From: Anaerolineae bacterium | GTDB taxonomy: Bacteria; Chloroflexota; Anaerolineae; Anaerolineales; E44-bin32 | NCBI GenBank assembly: GCA_011174825.1 | Contig: DUEZ01000080.1 | Coordinates: 32,790-96,789 of the forward strand | Direction: 5' to 3' | DNA length: 64,000 bases | Shown: positions 54,509-63,237 of the stretch, piece by piece | Layout: the number at the start of each line of letters is the position of its first letter | How positions within the stretch are numbered: the first letter of the stretch is position 1 | Position numbers and translations under genes: made by a program | Notes under the pieces: generated by a model | Told to the model about the DNA's origin: nothing | Databases searched by the model: none | The model's input: only the letters and a program-made list of their open reading frames with translations

Positions 54509-55366
54509 TTACTCCGCTATCCCCTCAAACAAATCACGCTCGAGTAATCCTTTGGATGCTGAGGGATATGCTCTCATATAAGTCTCAGAACCAGCCGTTA
54601 AACGGGTGAGCCAACTGAGGAATCCTGATGTTGGGGGACCACTCTGGCTTTTATGACATGCGGCAGCCTTGCTCTTGATCTCGGCAACTGAGCGGATATC
54701 TATCCGAGCGTGGATGGGGAAAGAACGGGAGGTGATCTCAATCAGATCGATATCGGCGTTACGACCCCAACGACGGGGATCAATACCGAAGATCGGTAAC
54801 ATACGAACGACGAATCGAAGGAAACGATGTGATAGTACGTGATAGTAAAGTTTTTGTGGTCTGAAAGGGGGGAGTCCGTTTGGATAGCGGTTTGGATCTC
54901 CCGCTGCGTAAAATGCTTCCACGGTTGTGCGGTGAACGGCTACGTGATCGGGATGATGATAACCACCCTGGGGATCGAAGGTGAGGATAACCTGAGGCCG
55001 GATCTGGCGGATGAGAGTCGTTATCCTGGCAGCAACCTCATGGATTGGAGCAGCGGCTAAGGCCTCAGGATGCAGGTTATCAGGAGATCCAGGCATGCCC
55101 GAATCGCGGAAACCAAGAAGATGTAAATCCTTCAGTCCGAGGATTGCGGTGGCACACCTCAGTTCATCCAAACGAAGTTGTTGAACGTGATCGTAATTCT
55201 GAAGGAGTTCTGGTCTTACTTCACCCGCTTCGCCGCTCGTTGCACAGATGAGGTGGACATCAACGCCGCGGCTTGCGTATAAAGCCAACGTACCACCTGG
55301 GCCAAAGCTTTCATCGTCAGGATGAGCCAAGACTGCGAGAAGACGGCGGTCAGATAGTGTGTTCAT
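54509..55366 (-). CDS. PIG-L family deacetylase
   Basis: The 285-residue protein has the zinc-site motifs AHPDDE near the N-terminus and HHPDH in the middle, typical of LmbE/PIG-L N-acetylglucosaminyl deacetylases (including MshB- and BshB-like enzymes). The substrate is unknown. ATG 55366 is preferred; an outer start at 55399 would overlap the yjbQ stop. The two genes are almost contiguous, so one operon is likely. Confidence 0.87.
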   Translation of the reverse strand: MNTLSDRRLLAVLAHPDDESFGPGGTLALYASRGVDVHLICATSGEAGEVRPELLQNYDHVQQLRLDELRCATAILGLKDLHLLGFRDSGMPGSPDNLHPEALAAAPIHEVAARITTLIRQIRPQVILTFDPQGGYHHPDHVAVHRTTVEAFYAAGDPNRYPNGLPPFRPQKLYYHVLSHRFLRFVVRMLPIFGIDPRRWGRNADIDLIEITSRSFPIHARIDIRSVAEIKSKAAACHKSQSGPPTSGFLSWLTRLTAGSETYMRAYPSASKGLLERDLFEGIAE

Positions 55367-55385
55367 TCCGAAGGCCAATACCCCA

Positions 55386-55808
55386 TTACGGTGTCTCACC
55401 TACGATCTGCACTACGAGCCGGCGTTGCCTGGATCTAACATCAAAGTCGATGAAGAGGATCTGCTGCCATGTGCCAAGTGTTAGATTCCCGTCGATAACG
55501 GGGATTGTGAGGGAGGGACCAAGGAGAGCCGCGCGCAGATGAGCATGACCATTGCCGTCTCCCCATCGAAGGTTGTGTCGGTAATCTCGGTCAGGGGGAG
55601 CTACTTCATCCATCGCTCGACGCAAATCATCCAGAGCGCCGGATTCAAATTCAATGGTTGTGATGGCACTTGTGGATGATGGGGTGAAGATCGTCACTGT
55701 GCCTGAATGAATTTCAGACTCATCCAGAAGTCGCTCTACCCGTGATGTTAGATCGTGCGTGTCAGCGTGACCGCGGGTGTTTAACTCGACGTACCCGGTA
55801 TAAACCAT
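55386..55808 (-). CDS. YjbQ/UPF0047 family protein
   Basis: The 140-residue protein has the family core GHAHLRAALLGPS, GTWQQILFIDFD and an earlier TIFTPSSTSAI. YjbQ proteins are annotated as secondary thiamine-phosphate synthases because some complement thiE mutants at low activity; the physiological role is uncertain. AGGAGG precedes the ATG. It heads a small operon with the PIG-L deacetylase. Confidence 0.88.
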   Translation of the reverse strand: MVYTGYVELNTRGHADTHDLTSRVERLLDESEIHSGTVTIFTPSSTSAITTIEFESGALDDLRRAMDEVAPPDRDYRHNLRWGDGNGHAHLRAALLGPSLTIPVIDGNLTLGTWQQILFIDFDVRSRQRRLVVQIVGETP

Positions 55809-55880
55809 GAGGCCTCCTATTGATCCCCTCTCCTTGTGGGGGATATCCTATGATCGATCTCTTAGATGAATAAAGATATC

Positions 55881-57053
55881 CTATAGGGTAACTCTTGGGT
55901 CTTGCGGAGTTTCGAAGAGAGGCAATTGATCGAATTCGAGTTGGGTACGAATTTGATCCTTACCTGACACCTTAGCCCGATACTGAGCTTCGTCAGCTCG
56001 ACCGATAAGGTCATCGATCGATTTGTCTTCCCTGCGGAGCTGTCCAACACCAGCGCAGAAGCTTAATGAGGGGATGATAGGATCAAGGCGTTCGCTATAA
56101 GCTGTGAGAGCCTTCCGTAATTTGTTGGCGACACGCCGGCCTCCTTCAAGGTTGGTTTCTGGTAGCAGAACGGAAAATTCATCCCCTCCGATGCGGGCCA
56201 ACAGGTCTGTTGATCGCAAAACAGCCCTCATCGCAATTGCAGTCCCTCGAAGAATTTCATCGCCAAAGAGATGCCCAAAGCGGTCGTTGATCGATTTGAA
56301 GCCGTCCAGATCGATGTAGATCAAACTTAGAGGACGGCGGTATCGACGGGCACGGATAAATTCGCGCTCCAATTGTTCGATCAGATGGCGACGATTTGGC
56401 AGGTTGGTCAGGTCATCGGTGAGGGCAATGTCTGTTAATTGCTCTCGTTGTGCGTGAAGACTATCGATGGTTCTGAGAATATAACGAGAGAGGGTGTGTA
56501 GCATGACCGCGAGGCCGAGGTATGTAATCGCCTGCGTTGTCAAGAAAATCGTGCCTGACCGACTATCGAAGGATCCTCCTTGATCTGCAAGCACACTGTG
56601 GGTGTTTAGCCAACCTAGCGTGAGGACGACAAAAGCAATCACAGCGAATGGGTAAACGGATGTGCCTCCAACGATTGCACCCACTGCCATAATGGCCAAG
56701 GGGAAACCTGCGCTCAAGAGGTAGAGACTTTCTGGGGAAAGGAAAATCGCAATCCCTGTGAGGGCTATCAAGGTCGATGCCATTAAATTGCCCGCAACAA
56801 CCGTATCACCCCGCTTGACGAGCCAGTAACTCAGTCCAGCTATGATGATCAAAAGTCCGATGATGATCAAGTCGGGGGCGAGGCTGAGGTTAATTTTGGC
56901 TCTGATGAGCCTTGAGAAGGCGATGCTCACCAATAACCACGCAACCAGCAGGATATAGAGGATCTTCGTTTCTGCTGACGCAGTGCGAGCACGATAACGT
57001 CGGATGTCAGGGTCTATTTTGGGAAGAAAAGCAGCACGTAGGCGGTTGATCAC
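55881..57053 (-). CDS. Membrane diguanylate cyclase (GGDEF)
   Basis: The 390-residue protein has six or so N-terminal helices (about 30-200) and a C-terminal GGDEF domain with the intact active site RIGGDEFSVLLPE. An inhibitory RxxD site (RSTD) lies five residues before it, so it should make cyclic di-GMP under product control. No EAL domain is attached. The start is GTG at 57053. It is the only c-di-GMP gene seen here. Confidence 0.9.
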   Translation of the reverse strand: MINRLRAAFLPKIDPDIRRYRARTASAETKILYILLVAWLLVSIAFSRLIRAKINLSLAPDLIIIGLLIIIAGLSYWLVKRGDTVVAGNLMASTLIALTGIAIFLSPESLYLLSAGFPLAIMAVGAIVGGTSVYPFAVIAFVVLTLGWLNTHSVLADQGGSFDSRSGTIFLTTQAITYLGLAVMLHTLSRYILRTIDSLHAQREQLTDIALTDDLTNLPNRRHLIEQLEREFIRARRYRRPLSLIYIDLDGFKSINDRFGHLFGDEILRGTAIAMRAVLRSTDLLARIGGDEFSVLLPETNLEGGRRVANKLRKALTAYSERLDPIIPSLSFCAGVGQLRREDKSIDDLIGRADEAQYRAKVSGKDQIRTQLEFDQLPLFETPQDPRVTL

Positions 57054-57160
57054 GATTGGTGGTCCAGATTGGTTTGCATGCCAGGCGCGCCTCCATTATG
57101 CCCCGTACGCATAGGGTATTTTAACCCGAGATGGCGGAGAGGGCATCCTCAATAGAATCA

Positions 57161-57203
57161 CCCCTCCCTGCTCCTCGCGGGTGTTTTTTAGTGCACTCAT
57201 TCA
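57161..57203. repeat. Half copy of the MITE-like repeat (copy G)
   Basis: CCCTCCCTGCTCCTCG...GTTTTTTAGTGCACTCATTC resembles the right half of copy D (CCCTCCCTACTCCTCG...TTTTTTCAGTGGAGTCATCG). The left half and central hairpin are missing. Confidence 0.55.
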
Positions 57204-57254
57204 TCTCAATTATGAAGGACTAGATATATACGCACGTCTGGAGTCGATAAATTC

Positions 57255-57884
57255 TTAGTAGTTGCTCTCATCGGAGAGATGAGGCATGCGTGCTTGGTTG
57301 ACTCGAAAGCGCCATGGGATGCTCTTCCATGGTTCAGGTACAGTGTTAAGTCCAATGCGGGGTCCAGTCATTACATAAGCATCAGGTAGTTGAGCTTCTG
57401 CTTCAACGAAGAGGATTGAGGCTGGGTGACAGAGGTCGGCTCCATCCATGGACCGATCGATCGCCAGCGCTTGGCAAAGTTTGGCAGGACCATTTGTGAG
57501 CTCTGGGTCAGCACGATAGGAACGGCGATGTCGTATTCTTTCAAGACCTTCTCTAGGGACCAGAGACCGGATCAGCACTGCCGCCGGATCCCCATCAGGT
57601 TCGGTAACGAAATTGAGCATCCAATGCATTCCGTAGGTGAAGTATACATACGCACGACCTGGAGGTCCCCACATCGATTCGTTACGTGGTGTCCGTCCTG
57701 CTCGTGCATGGCATCCCAGGTCTTCAGTGCCGATGTAAGCTTCCGTTTCAACAATGAGACCCGAAGTACGGAGATCACCTTCCTCCATTCTCACCAAGCG
57801 TTTTCCAAGTAATGCGCGTGCTACCACGAGGGTAGACCGATCGAAGAAATCGCGTTCAAGACGATGAGGGTGGGACATAGGCAT
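57255..57884 (-). CDS. 3-methyladenine DNA glycosylase (AAG/MPG family)
   Basis: The 209-residue protein has the AAG fold motifs LLGKRLVR, IVETEAYIG (with the catalytic glutamate), DLGCHARAGRTPRNESMW and AYVYFTYGMHWMLNFV, then NGPAKLCQALAI. It removes alkylated purines in base-excision repair. Length matches the bacterial family. It is a single gene next to the epimerase gene on the same strand. Confidence 0.93.
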   Translation of the reverse strand: MPMSHPHRLERDFFDRSTLVVARALLGKRLVRMEEGDLRTSGLIVETEAYIGTEDLGCHARAGRTPRNESMWGPPGRAYVYFTYGMHWMLNFVTEPDGDPAAVLIRSLVPREGLERIRHRRSYRADPELTNGPAKLCQALAIDRSMDGADLCHPASILFVEAEAQLPDAYVMTGPRIGLNTVPEPWKSIPWRFRVNQARMPHLSDESNY

Positions 57885-57968
57885 TCATATGAGGTGATGT
57901 CCGGAGGGCGAGGCTAGCTTCTAGAGGTTTCTTGGATGTACTGAGAATATCCATCGTCTGATGGTGCT

Positions 57969-58907
57969 TTATGGTGCCTCAATTTCCTGGAATCGGGGAT
58001 CTTTTGCCACCATACGTTCGAGACCTTCTTGAAGGCTGACACGCGGTCTATAGCCAAGTTTTGATCGTGCTAGGCTGATATCGGCGCACATACGAGAAGG
58101 ACCGACATCTTGGTTTTCAATATACATCCATTCTGTGGTTTTACCGACAGCTTCAATGACACATTGTGCCAAGTCTCGAATGCTCGTCTCAACTCCGCTA
58201 CCGATGTTGATCATGAGTCGATCAACAGTAGGTGCGGTCGCAGCAGCCACCATGGCTTCAACTACATCGTCGACGTGGACGAAGTCGCGAGTTTGCTCGC
58301 CACGACCGTAAATCATTAAGTTTCCTCCTCGCACGGTTTGGCGGAGGAAGTGAGGTATAACCGGTGGGTGTGCTGCGGGTTGTGGTTGCCCCGGACCGTA
58401 AGCATTGAAGACCCTCAAGGAGACTGTTTCGATCCCCCATAATGCTCCGATCGTGCGGACGTAATGCTCAGCCGCTAGCTTTGAGACAGCGTATGGAGAG
58501 CCTGGGTTTGGCGGTGTAGTTTCAGTCAGGGGTTGATCGTTTTGATCGCCATACACTGACCCAGAGGAGGTAAAGACAACTCTTTTTACCCCAACGTCAC
58601 GCATCGCTTCCATCACGCTCACTGTGCCACCGACGTTAATGATGTTGTATTCTCGTGGATAACTGACCGATTCAGGAACCGAGACCTTGGCGGCCAAGTG
58701 GTAGACGCAGTCAACATCTTGGAGCAGGGTCCATAGTTTCGGTCGGTCGGTGACATCGCCACGGGTGAAGAGCACTTCAGGATTGAGTCGAGCGGGATCA
58801 CCAGCAGAAAGGTCATCCAGAGCACGAACCTGATGTCCCTCGCGGGTTAATCTGTTTGCCAAATATGAGCCGAGAAATCCAGCGGCACCAGTTACCAAAA
58901 AATTCAT
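57969..58907 (-). CDS. NAD-dependent epimerase/dehydratase (UDP-sugar type)
   Basis: An extended short-chain dehydrogenase of 312 residues: GAAGFLGSYL at 7-16 binds NAD, the catalytic YxxxK is in SPYAVSKLAAE, and DFVHVDDVVEA is typical of UDP-glucose/GlcNAc 4-epimerases. The substrate is not certain; capsule or O-antigen sugar synthesis is usual, but no glycosyltransferases are near. Confidence 0.87.
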   Translation of the reverse strand: MNFLVTGAAGFLGSYLANRLTREGHQVRALDDLSAGDPARLNPEVLFTRGDVTDRPKLWTLLQDVDCVYHLAAKVSVPESVSYPREYNIINVGGTVSVMEAMRDVGVKRVVFTSSGSVYGDQNDQPLTETTPPNPGSPYAVSKLAAEHYVRTIGALWGIETVSLRVFNAYGPGQPQPAAHPPVIPHFLRQTVRGGNLMIYGRGEQTRDFVHVDDVVEAMVAAATAPTVDRLMINIGSGVETSIRDLAQCVIEAVGKTTEWMYIENQDVGPSRMCADISLARSKLGYRPRVSLQEGLERMVAKDPRFQEIEAP

Positions 58908-58981
58908 TGTTTACCAACGGGTTGATATATTTGACGAAGACGCTTGAGGTGGCGAGATTATAACACACACGTGATCGGGGA

Positions 58982-59009
58982 TTGACATTCACCCTACGAT
59001 TGGTATCAT
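58982..59009 (+). promoter_or_regulatory. Sigma-70-type promoter giving a leaderless message
   Basis: TTGACA (58982-58987), a 16-nt spacer and TATCAT (59004-59009) precede the ATG at 59016 by 6 nt, with no Shine-Dalgarno. Transcription would start at or beside the start codon. Confidence 0.6.
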
Positions 59010-59015
59010 GCCTTC

Positions 59016-60434
59016 ATGTCTTATCGGGAAATTTTAAATCTGATATGGTTTTGGTTTTCCAAATTGCTTTGGATAATCCTGTTGACCTTGCTTATGGTCG
59101 GCGCTACTTTCCAACGACGTGACTCTATCAGTCAGATCCGTCGCTACACTCGTTCGATTGAATATGACTACTTTAATTGGACGCTGGATGCATTATTCAT
59201 CAAGTTGGAACAATATAGCTTGGGAACAGCCGCGTATCTGCCGGAAGCCGACCGCCATGATTTGGTTTTGACATACTTTGATAAGGTGCGAGAGGCACGC
59301 AGGATTGAGTCTCGCTTGCATGAAATCCTGGCAGATCCAAATCTGAAGGATCCCGAGATCATCGCCGCACCAATTATCGTTGAGCGGGATGACGTTTGGA
59401 AAACGCTTTCCGAGCTTGAGCCTATCGTGGAGACGGTGCTTCAAGAACAAGTGGCCACAGTTCTATCGGAACTCGGTGTCCATCTCTTGGGTACACCTTT
59501 CCCGCCGGTGGCCTTTCACTTCACCAAACCTCCCATGGCGCTGATTATTTCACCACGCGAGGTCATCCGTCAGGATGCCAATATCTCCTTGACAGCCGAC
59601 TTGGCGCTCGAAGATCAAATTAAACTCGAGAGCGATGTAGAAGCATCTTTAAACCTCTCATCGTTGGTTGTGCCTGTTGGTGGGATCGGAGTATACCCAA
59701 CGATGATCCAGGAAAGCAGTTCTTTGGCATGGTTGACCGAAACGATTGTTCATGAATGGGTTCATAACTACCTAACTCTTCGCCCTCTGGGAATGAATTA
59801 CTTCGCCAGCCCAGAATTACGCACCATGAATGAGACCGCGGCTAACCTTTTAGGGAAAGAGATCAGCCGAATGGTGCTCGAGCAATACTATCCCGCTTTC
59901 GTTCCACCACCTCCGGTTGAGACGCCCTCGACACATCCACCTACTACAGAACCACCGCCGTTTGATTTCAGAGCCGAGATGCGTGAGACCAGGGTGACGG
60001 TGGATGATTTATTGGCAAAGGGTGAGATCGAGAGAGCCGAATCCTACATGGAAGCTCAACGCCTGGTTTTTTGGGAAAACGGATATCAAATCAGGCGTCT
60101 CAATCAGGCTTACTTCGCGTTCTACGGGGCATATGCTGACGTACCTGGTGGACCAGCCGGGGAGGACCCCGTAGGTGCAGCGGTGCGCGAATTGTGGGCT
60201 CGCATCGGATCGCCAATTCAATTCTTGCGTAAGATAGCTTGGATGAATGAATACCAGGATTTGCTGGATGCTTTGGAGATGTTGAAGGTCAACCCCGCAA
60301 CGAATTGTGCGATGCACGTCGGTTATCTTTACCCCGACAGCCGTTCCCAACCTCATATTTCATGTGCGACGATATTAAAACCTAGAACCACGATCATACA
60401 GGATGATCAATATTGGGAATCTTGGACTGCGTAA
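59016..60434 (+). CDS. Membrane-anchored HEWVH metallopeptidase-like protein
   Basis: The 472-residue protein has one N-terminal helix (about 10-30) and then an extracytoplasmic domain. Zinc ligands are in TIVHEWVHNY (HExxH) and, about 30 residues on, NETAANLLGKE, giving a gluzincin-type site. A Pro-rich stretch (VPPPPVETPS) and helices follow. The last roughly 50 residues, from LKVNPATNC, look unrelated to the rest and may result from a frameshift or insertion. The family is not recognised by name. It is transcribed from a consensus-like promoter immediately upstream. Confidence 0.7.
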   Translation: MSYREILNLIWFWFSKLLWIILLTLLMVGATFQRRDSISQIRRYTRSIEYDYFNWTLDALFIKLEQYSLGTAAYLPEADRHDLVLTYFDKVREARRIESRLHEILADPNLKDPEIIAAPIIVERDDVWKTLSELEPIVETVLQEQVATVLSELGVHLLGTPFPPVAFHFTKPPMALIISPREVIRQDANISLTADLALEDQIKLESDVEASLNLSSLVVPVGGIGVYPTMIQESSSLAWLTETIVHEWVHNYLTLRPLGMNYFASPELRTMNETAANLLGKEISRMVLEQYYPAFVPPPPVETPSTHPPTTEPPPFDFRAEMRETRVTVDDLLAKGEIERAESYMEAQRLVFWENGYQIRRLNQAYFAFYGAYADVPGGPAGEDPVGAAVRELWARIGSPIQFLRKIAWMNEYQDLLDALEMLKVNPATNCAMHVGYLYPDSRSQPHISCATILKPRTTIIQDDQYWESWTA

Positions 60435-60459
60435 GCTCTGCTTGCGCCAAAAGCAGAGC
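60435..60459 (+). terminator. Hairpin after the metallopeptidase gene
   Basis: GCTCTGCTT (60435-60443) pairs with AAGCAGAGC (60451-60459), directly after the TAA. The following CTTTGG is only weakly T-rich. Confidence 0.5.
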
Positions 60460-60563
60460 CTTTGGATTCCAAAACCCATTAGTTTGATCAAAAAAGTGGG
60501 GACGAGATGACTTGCTCCCATAACAAGAACAATAATCTCCTTCTATTCCTTAGAAGTAAAATG

Positions 60564-60617
60564 TAGCCGCACCCTTCAGGGTGCGCTGAGATGCGTTGGC
60601 TAAAGCCTGCGGTTACA
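60564..60617. repeat. Imperfect palindrome with GTAGCCGCA/TGCGGTTAC ends
   Basis: The outer arms GTAGCCGCA and TGCGGTTAC enclose an inner GCACCCTTCAGGGTGC hairpin, a widespread type of intergenic repeat. It is in the gene-free 60435-60831 spacer. Confidence 0.6.
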
Positions 60618-60620
60618 ACT

Positions 60621-60680
60621 GCATTAGGGCACTGGGGCACCATGGCACCTAGGAGCCTAATGCACTGGTGCCATGGTGCC
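60621..60680. repeat. Two interleaved inverted repeats
   Basis: GCATTAGG (60621-60628) pairs with CCTAATGC (60656-60663), and GGCACCATGGCACC (60637-60650) pairs with GGTGCCATGGTGCC (60667-60680). The two pairs interlock in pseudoknot order. Confidence 0.6.
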
Positions 60681-60709
60681 GAAGCGCCATAATGTCGAAT
60701 CTTCGATCA

Positions 60710-60740
60710 CCTCCCCGCGAGCTTCAAGCTCGCGGGGAGG
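60710..60740. repeat. Perfect 31-bp palindrome
   Basis: CCTCCCCGCGAGCTT, one central base and the exact complement. The same arm appears at the window edge (63982-63996), cut off by the end of the sequence. Confidence 0.8.
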
Positions 60741-60794
60741 TACTATTCAATGTAGTCGCATACTTTCCGCCCTGTAGAATTGGGTAAAGTTCCT

Positions 60795-60824
60795 TTGTTA
60801 TCTTCCGCAATGATGGCTTATACT
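60795..60824 (+). promoter_or_regulatory. Promoter giving a leaderless methylase-like transcript
   Basis: TTGTTA (60795-60800), an 18-nt spacer and TATACT (60819-60824) precede the ATG at 60832 by 7 nt. There is no Shine-Dalgarno between them. Confidence 0.5.
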
Positions 60825-60831
60825 CAGATTG

Positions 60832-63054
60832 ATGGATATTCCTTTCCTGCCTGGGTATCCCCCAATACAACCGGGGCCTTTAGCTCGCTTTCTCCCACCT
60901 CTCGAGGAGGGAAGTATCTCTCGCGCGCTCGAGATATACGGTGAATCCGGGGATTTTATCCTCGATCCCTTTGGAAGCTCGCCCCGATTGGTGGTGGAAG
61001 CTGCTCAAGCCGGACGTGCGGTATTGGTGGCTGTAAATAATCCGATCACCCGCTTCGTACTTCAGCACACCATTCAACCCTTCACATTGACCGAATTACA
61101 GACCGCGCTCGCCCGTCTCGCAGCGGCGCCGAAGGATGGCAGCCGTTTAGAACCCTTCATCCTCGATTTATATCGAACCGAATGTGTACGGTGCGGTGCT
61201 TCAGTCATTGCCGAATCGTTCATCTGGGATCGAGACAGCGAAGGGCTCACGCACAAGATCTATGTATGCGACCGCTGCAATCACGCTGGAGAGGGAACGA
61301 CAACCGTAGAAGATTGGGAACGTGCCAGTCTTCATTCACGGCGTGGCTTACAACATGCCTTCGCACTAGAGCAGGTAGCTCCATCAGGCGACCCAGATCG
61401 TCGACATGCGGAGACAGCCCTGTCGGTCTACCCAGGACGTACACTCTATGCATTAATCACCGTGCTGAACAAACTCGAGCAACTTACGCTTCCAGAGCGA
61501 CTCAAAGCTGCTGGGTACGCGCTGCTACTTTCAGCCTCCGACACAGTTAATGCCCTGTGGGGTTACCCGGAGGGGCGCAGTCGTCCTCGTCAATTGAGTG
61601 CTTCACCTCGTTATCGGGAGGATAACGTGTGGTGGGCGTTAGAGCGTGCGGTAGGGACCTGGGCGATGGAAGATCCCAGAGTGGAGTTAGTCGAGTGGCG
61701 AGAGGATGAACCTCCCAGACCGGGTACCGTGGCTGTTTTCCCTGGGCCGGTGCGTGATCTTGTACCGACATTGAGGGATCGGGAGGTCCGATTTCTATTG
61801 ACGGTATTGCCTCGACCCAATCAAGCGTTTTGGACTCTATCAGCCCTCTGGGCTGCGTGGTTGTGGGGGAGAGCCGCGGCAGCGCCGATTAAGGTGGCTC
61901 TCCGTCGTCGCCGATATGATTGGGCATGGCATGCTGCAGCTTTGCGAACCGTCATGGCGGGATTGAAGCCGATCCTCAATCCCGAGGTGAGTATCATGAC
62001 ATTCATACCCGAGGCCGAGCCAGGGTTCATGGCCGCTGCCTTGATAGGATTCGACAGCGCCGGTTATCGCCTGGAGGGTCGAGCCCTACGCCTCGATGAG
62101 AGTCAAGCCATCCTCAGCTGGTCAATGGCAGATCGATTAAAGTACCCACGAAGCCCAGGAGAAACACAACAGCGGATGGCTTCCGCCGCCATTGGGGCAT
62201 TAAGGGAGCGTGGAGAACCTGGACCATTTTCATTGCTGCATGCTGCAGCATGGTGCGAAATGGCTCGTAAACGTCTTCTGGCTGATTTATGGGCGCTTGA
62301 AGACAGTCATTTATTGACGACGCTCAGCGAAACATTCGAGACTGCCCTTGCTGATCGTGAGATTTTCATGCGCCTCGGACAGTATGTCGAGCCTGAGAGC
62401 GGTCTCTATTGGTTAGCTGATCCGTCTGAGGCTAACCCACCTCTGGTTGATCGGGTTGAGATGCATGTACTGGAGATCTTACGCCAGAAAGCTGAGCTCT
62501 CCCAAGTTGAAATTGAGGAGTGGGTTTGTCAAATGCTGCCCGGTTTACTCACACCTGATCGACGATTGATCCAGGCTTGTGTGCACTCTTATGCGATACA
62601 GGACCCCACGGAAAGCCATTGGCGCCTCAGAGTAGAAGATGAGCCCGAGTCTCGCGAAGAAGATTGCCAAGAGATACATCACTTACTAGGAGAGTTGGGA
62701 GATCGTCTGGGATTTACTGTGCAAGATGAGGAGTTTCTGAACTGGTTTAATGAAAAGGGGGAGGTGGTTTATTCATTCAAGGTCATGGAAACTACGGCTA
62801 TTGGTCCAGGGATTGAAGAGGGAAGCGAGATGCCGCTCACCTATGTCCTTCCCGGCGGACGTGCATCTTTGGTTGCGGAGAAGATGCGTCGCGATCCTCG
62901 GCTCCGGGAGTGGCTCCAAGAGCGAGGTGGGGTGATCAAATTCCGACTTGTGCGTAGATTGGTCACCGAGGCCGGCTTGAACCAGGAAAATCTTGCCGAA
63001 CGATTAAAAATCGATCCACCGGAACATCACGATCCACAACTTCCACTTCTTTGA
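60832..63054 (+). CDS. DNA methylase-like protein with degenerate catalytic motif
   Basis: In this 740-residue protein, residues 43-75 (ILDPFGSSPRLVVEAAQAGR and VAVNNPITRF) match the SAM-binding start of adenine-specific DNA methylases (DPF-x-GSG). Residues 118-149 form a zinc ribbon (C118, C121, C146, C149). Where such enzymes carry a (D/N)PPY-type motif IV, this protein has FLLTVLPRPNQAFW (about 321-334), so the catalytic acid is lost. The C-terminal half has helical and winged-helix-like stretches. It may bind DNA or SAM without methylating. It starts at ATG 60832 right after a promoter. Confidence 0.65.
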   Translation: MDIPFLPGYPPIQPGPLARFLPPLEEGSISRALEIYGESGDFILDPFGSSPRLVVEAAQAGRAVLVAVNNPITRFVLQHTIQPFTLTELQTALARLAAAPKDGSRLEPFILDLYRTECVRCGASVIAESFIWDRDSEGLTHKIYVCDRCNHAGEGTTTVEDWERASLHSRRGLQHAFALEQVAPSGDPDRRHAETALSVYPGRTLYALITVLNKLEQLTLPERLKAAGYALLLSASDTVNALWGYPEGRSRPRQLSASPRYREDNVWWALERAVGTWAMEDPRVELVEWREDEPPRPGTVAVFPGPVRDLVPTLRDREVRFLLTVLPRPNQAFWTLSALWAAWLWGRAAAAPIKVALRRRRYDWAWHAAALRTVMAGLKPILNPEVSIMTFIPEAEPGFMAAALIGFDSAGYRLEGRALRLDESQAILSWSMADRLKYPRSPGETQQRMASAAIGALRERGEPGPFSLLHAAAWCEMARKRLLADLWALEDSHLLTTLSETFETALADREIFMRLGQYVEPESGLYWLADPSEANPPLVDRVEMHVLEILRQKAELSQVEIEEWVCQMLPGLLTPDRRLIQACVHSYAIQDPTESHWRLRVEDEPESREEDCQEIHHLLGELGDRLGFTVQDEEFLNWFNEKGEVVYSFKVMETTAIGPGIEEGSEMPLTYVLPGGRASLVAEKMRRDPRLREWLQERGGVIKFRLVRRLVTEAGLNQENLAERLKIDPPEHHDPQLPLL

Positions 63055-63093
63055 TGGGATGTTGCCGGCAATAACAACGATGATCTGTTTCAT

Positions 63094-63210
63094 GATTGCA
63101 CTGAATAAACTACCCTCGAGTAGAAAGAGGTGTATGTGAGGGGGTGGGTTGCACCCGTACCCCCTCATATAACGGTCCTCTTCTCACAGTTGATCTTTTT
63201 CAGTGCAGTC
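63094..63210. repeat. MITE-like inverted repeat, copy F
   Basis: GATTGCACTGAA (63094-63105) is mirrored by TTCAGTGCAGTC at the right end. The central stem TGAGGGGGT/ACCCCCTCA has one wobble. It lies 40 nt after the methylase-like gene and 28 nt before plsY. Confidence 0.75.
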
Positions 63211-63237
63211 TTTTGTGTCATTTGCTGAAGTGAGGAG

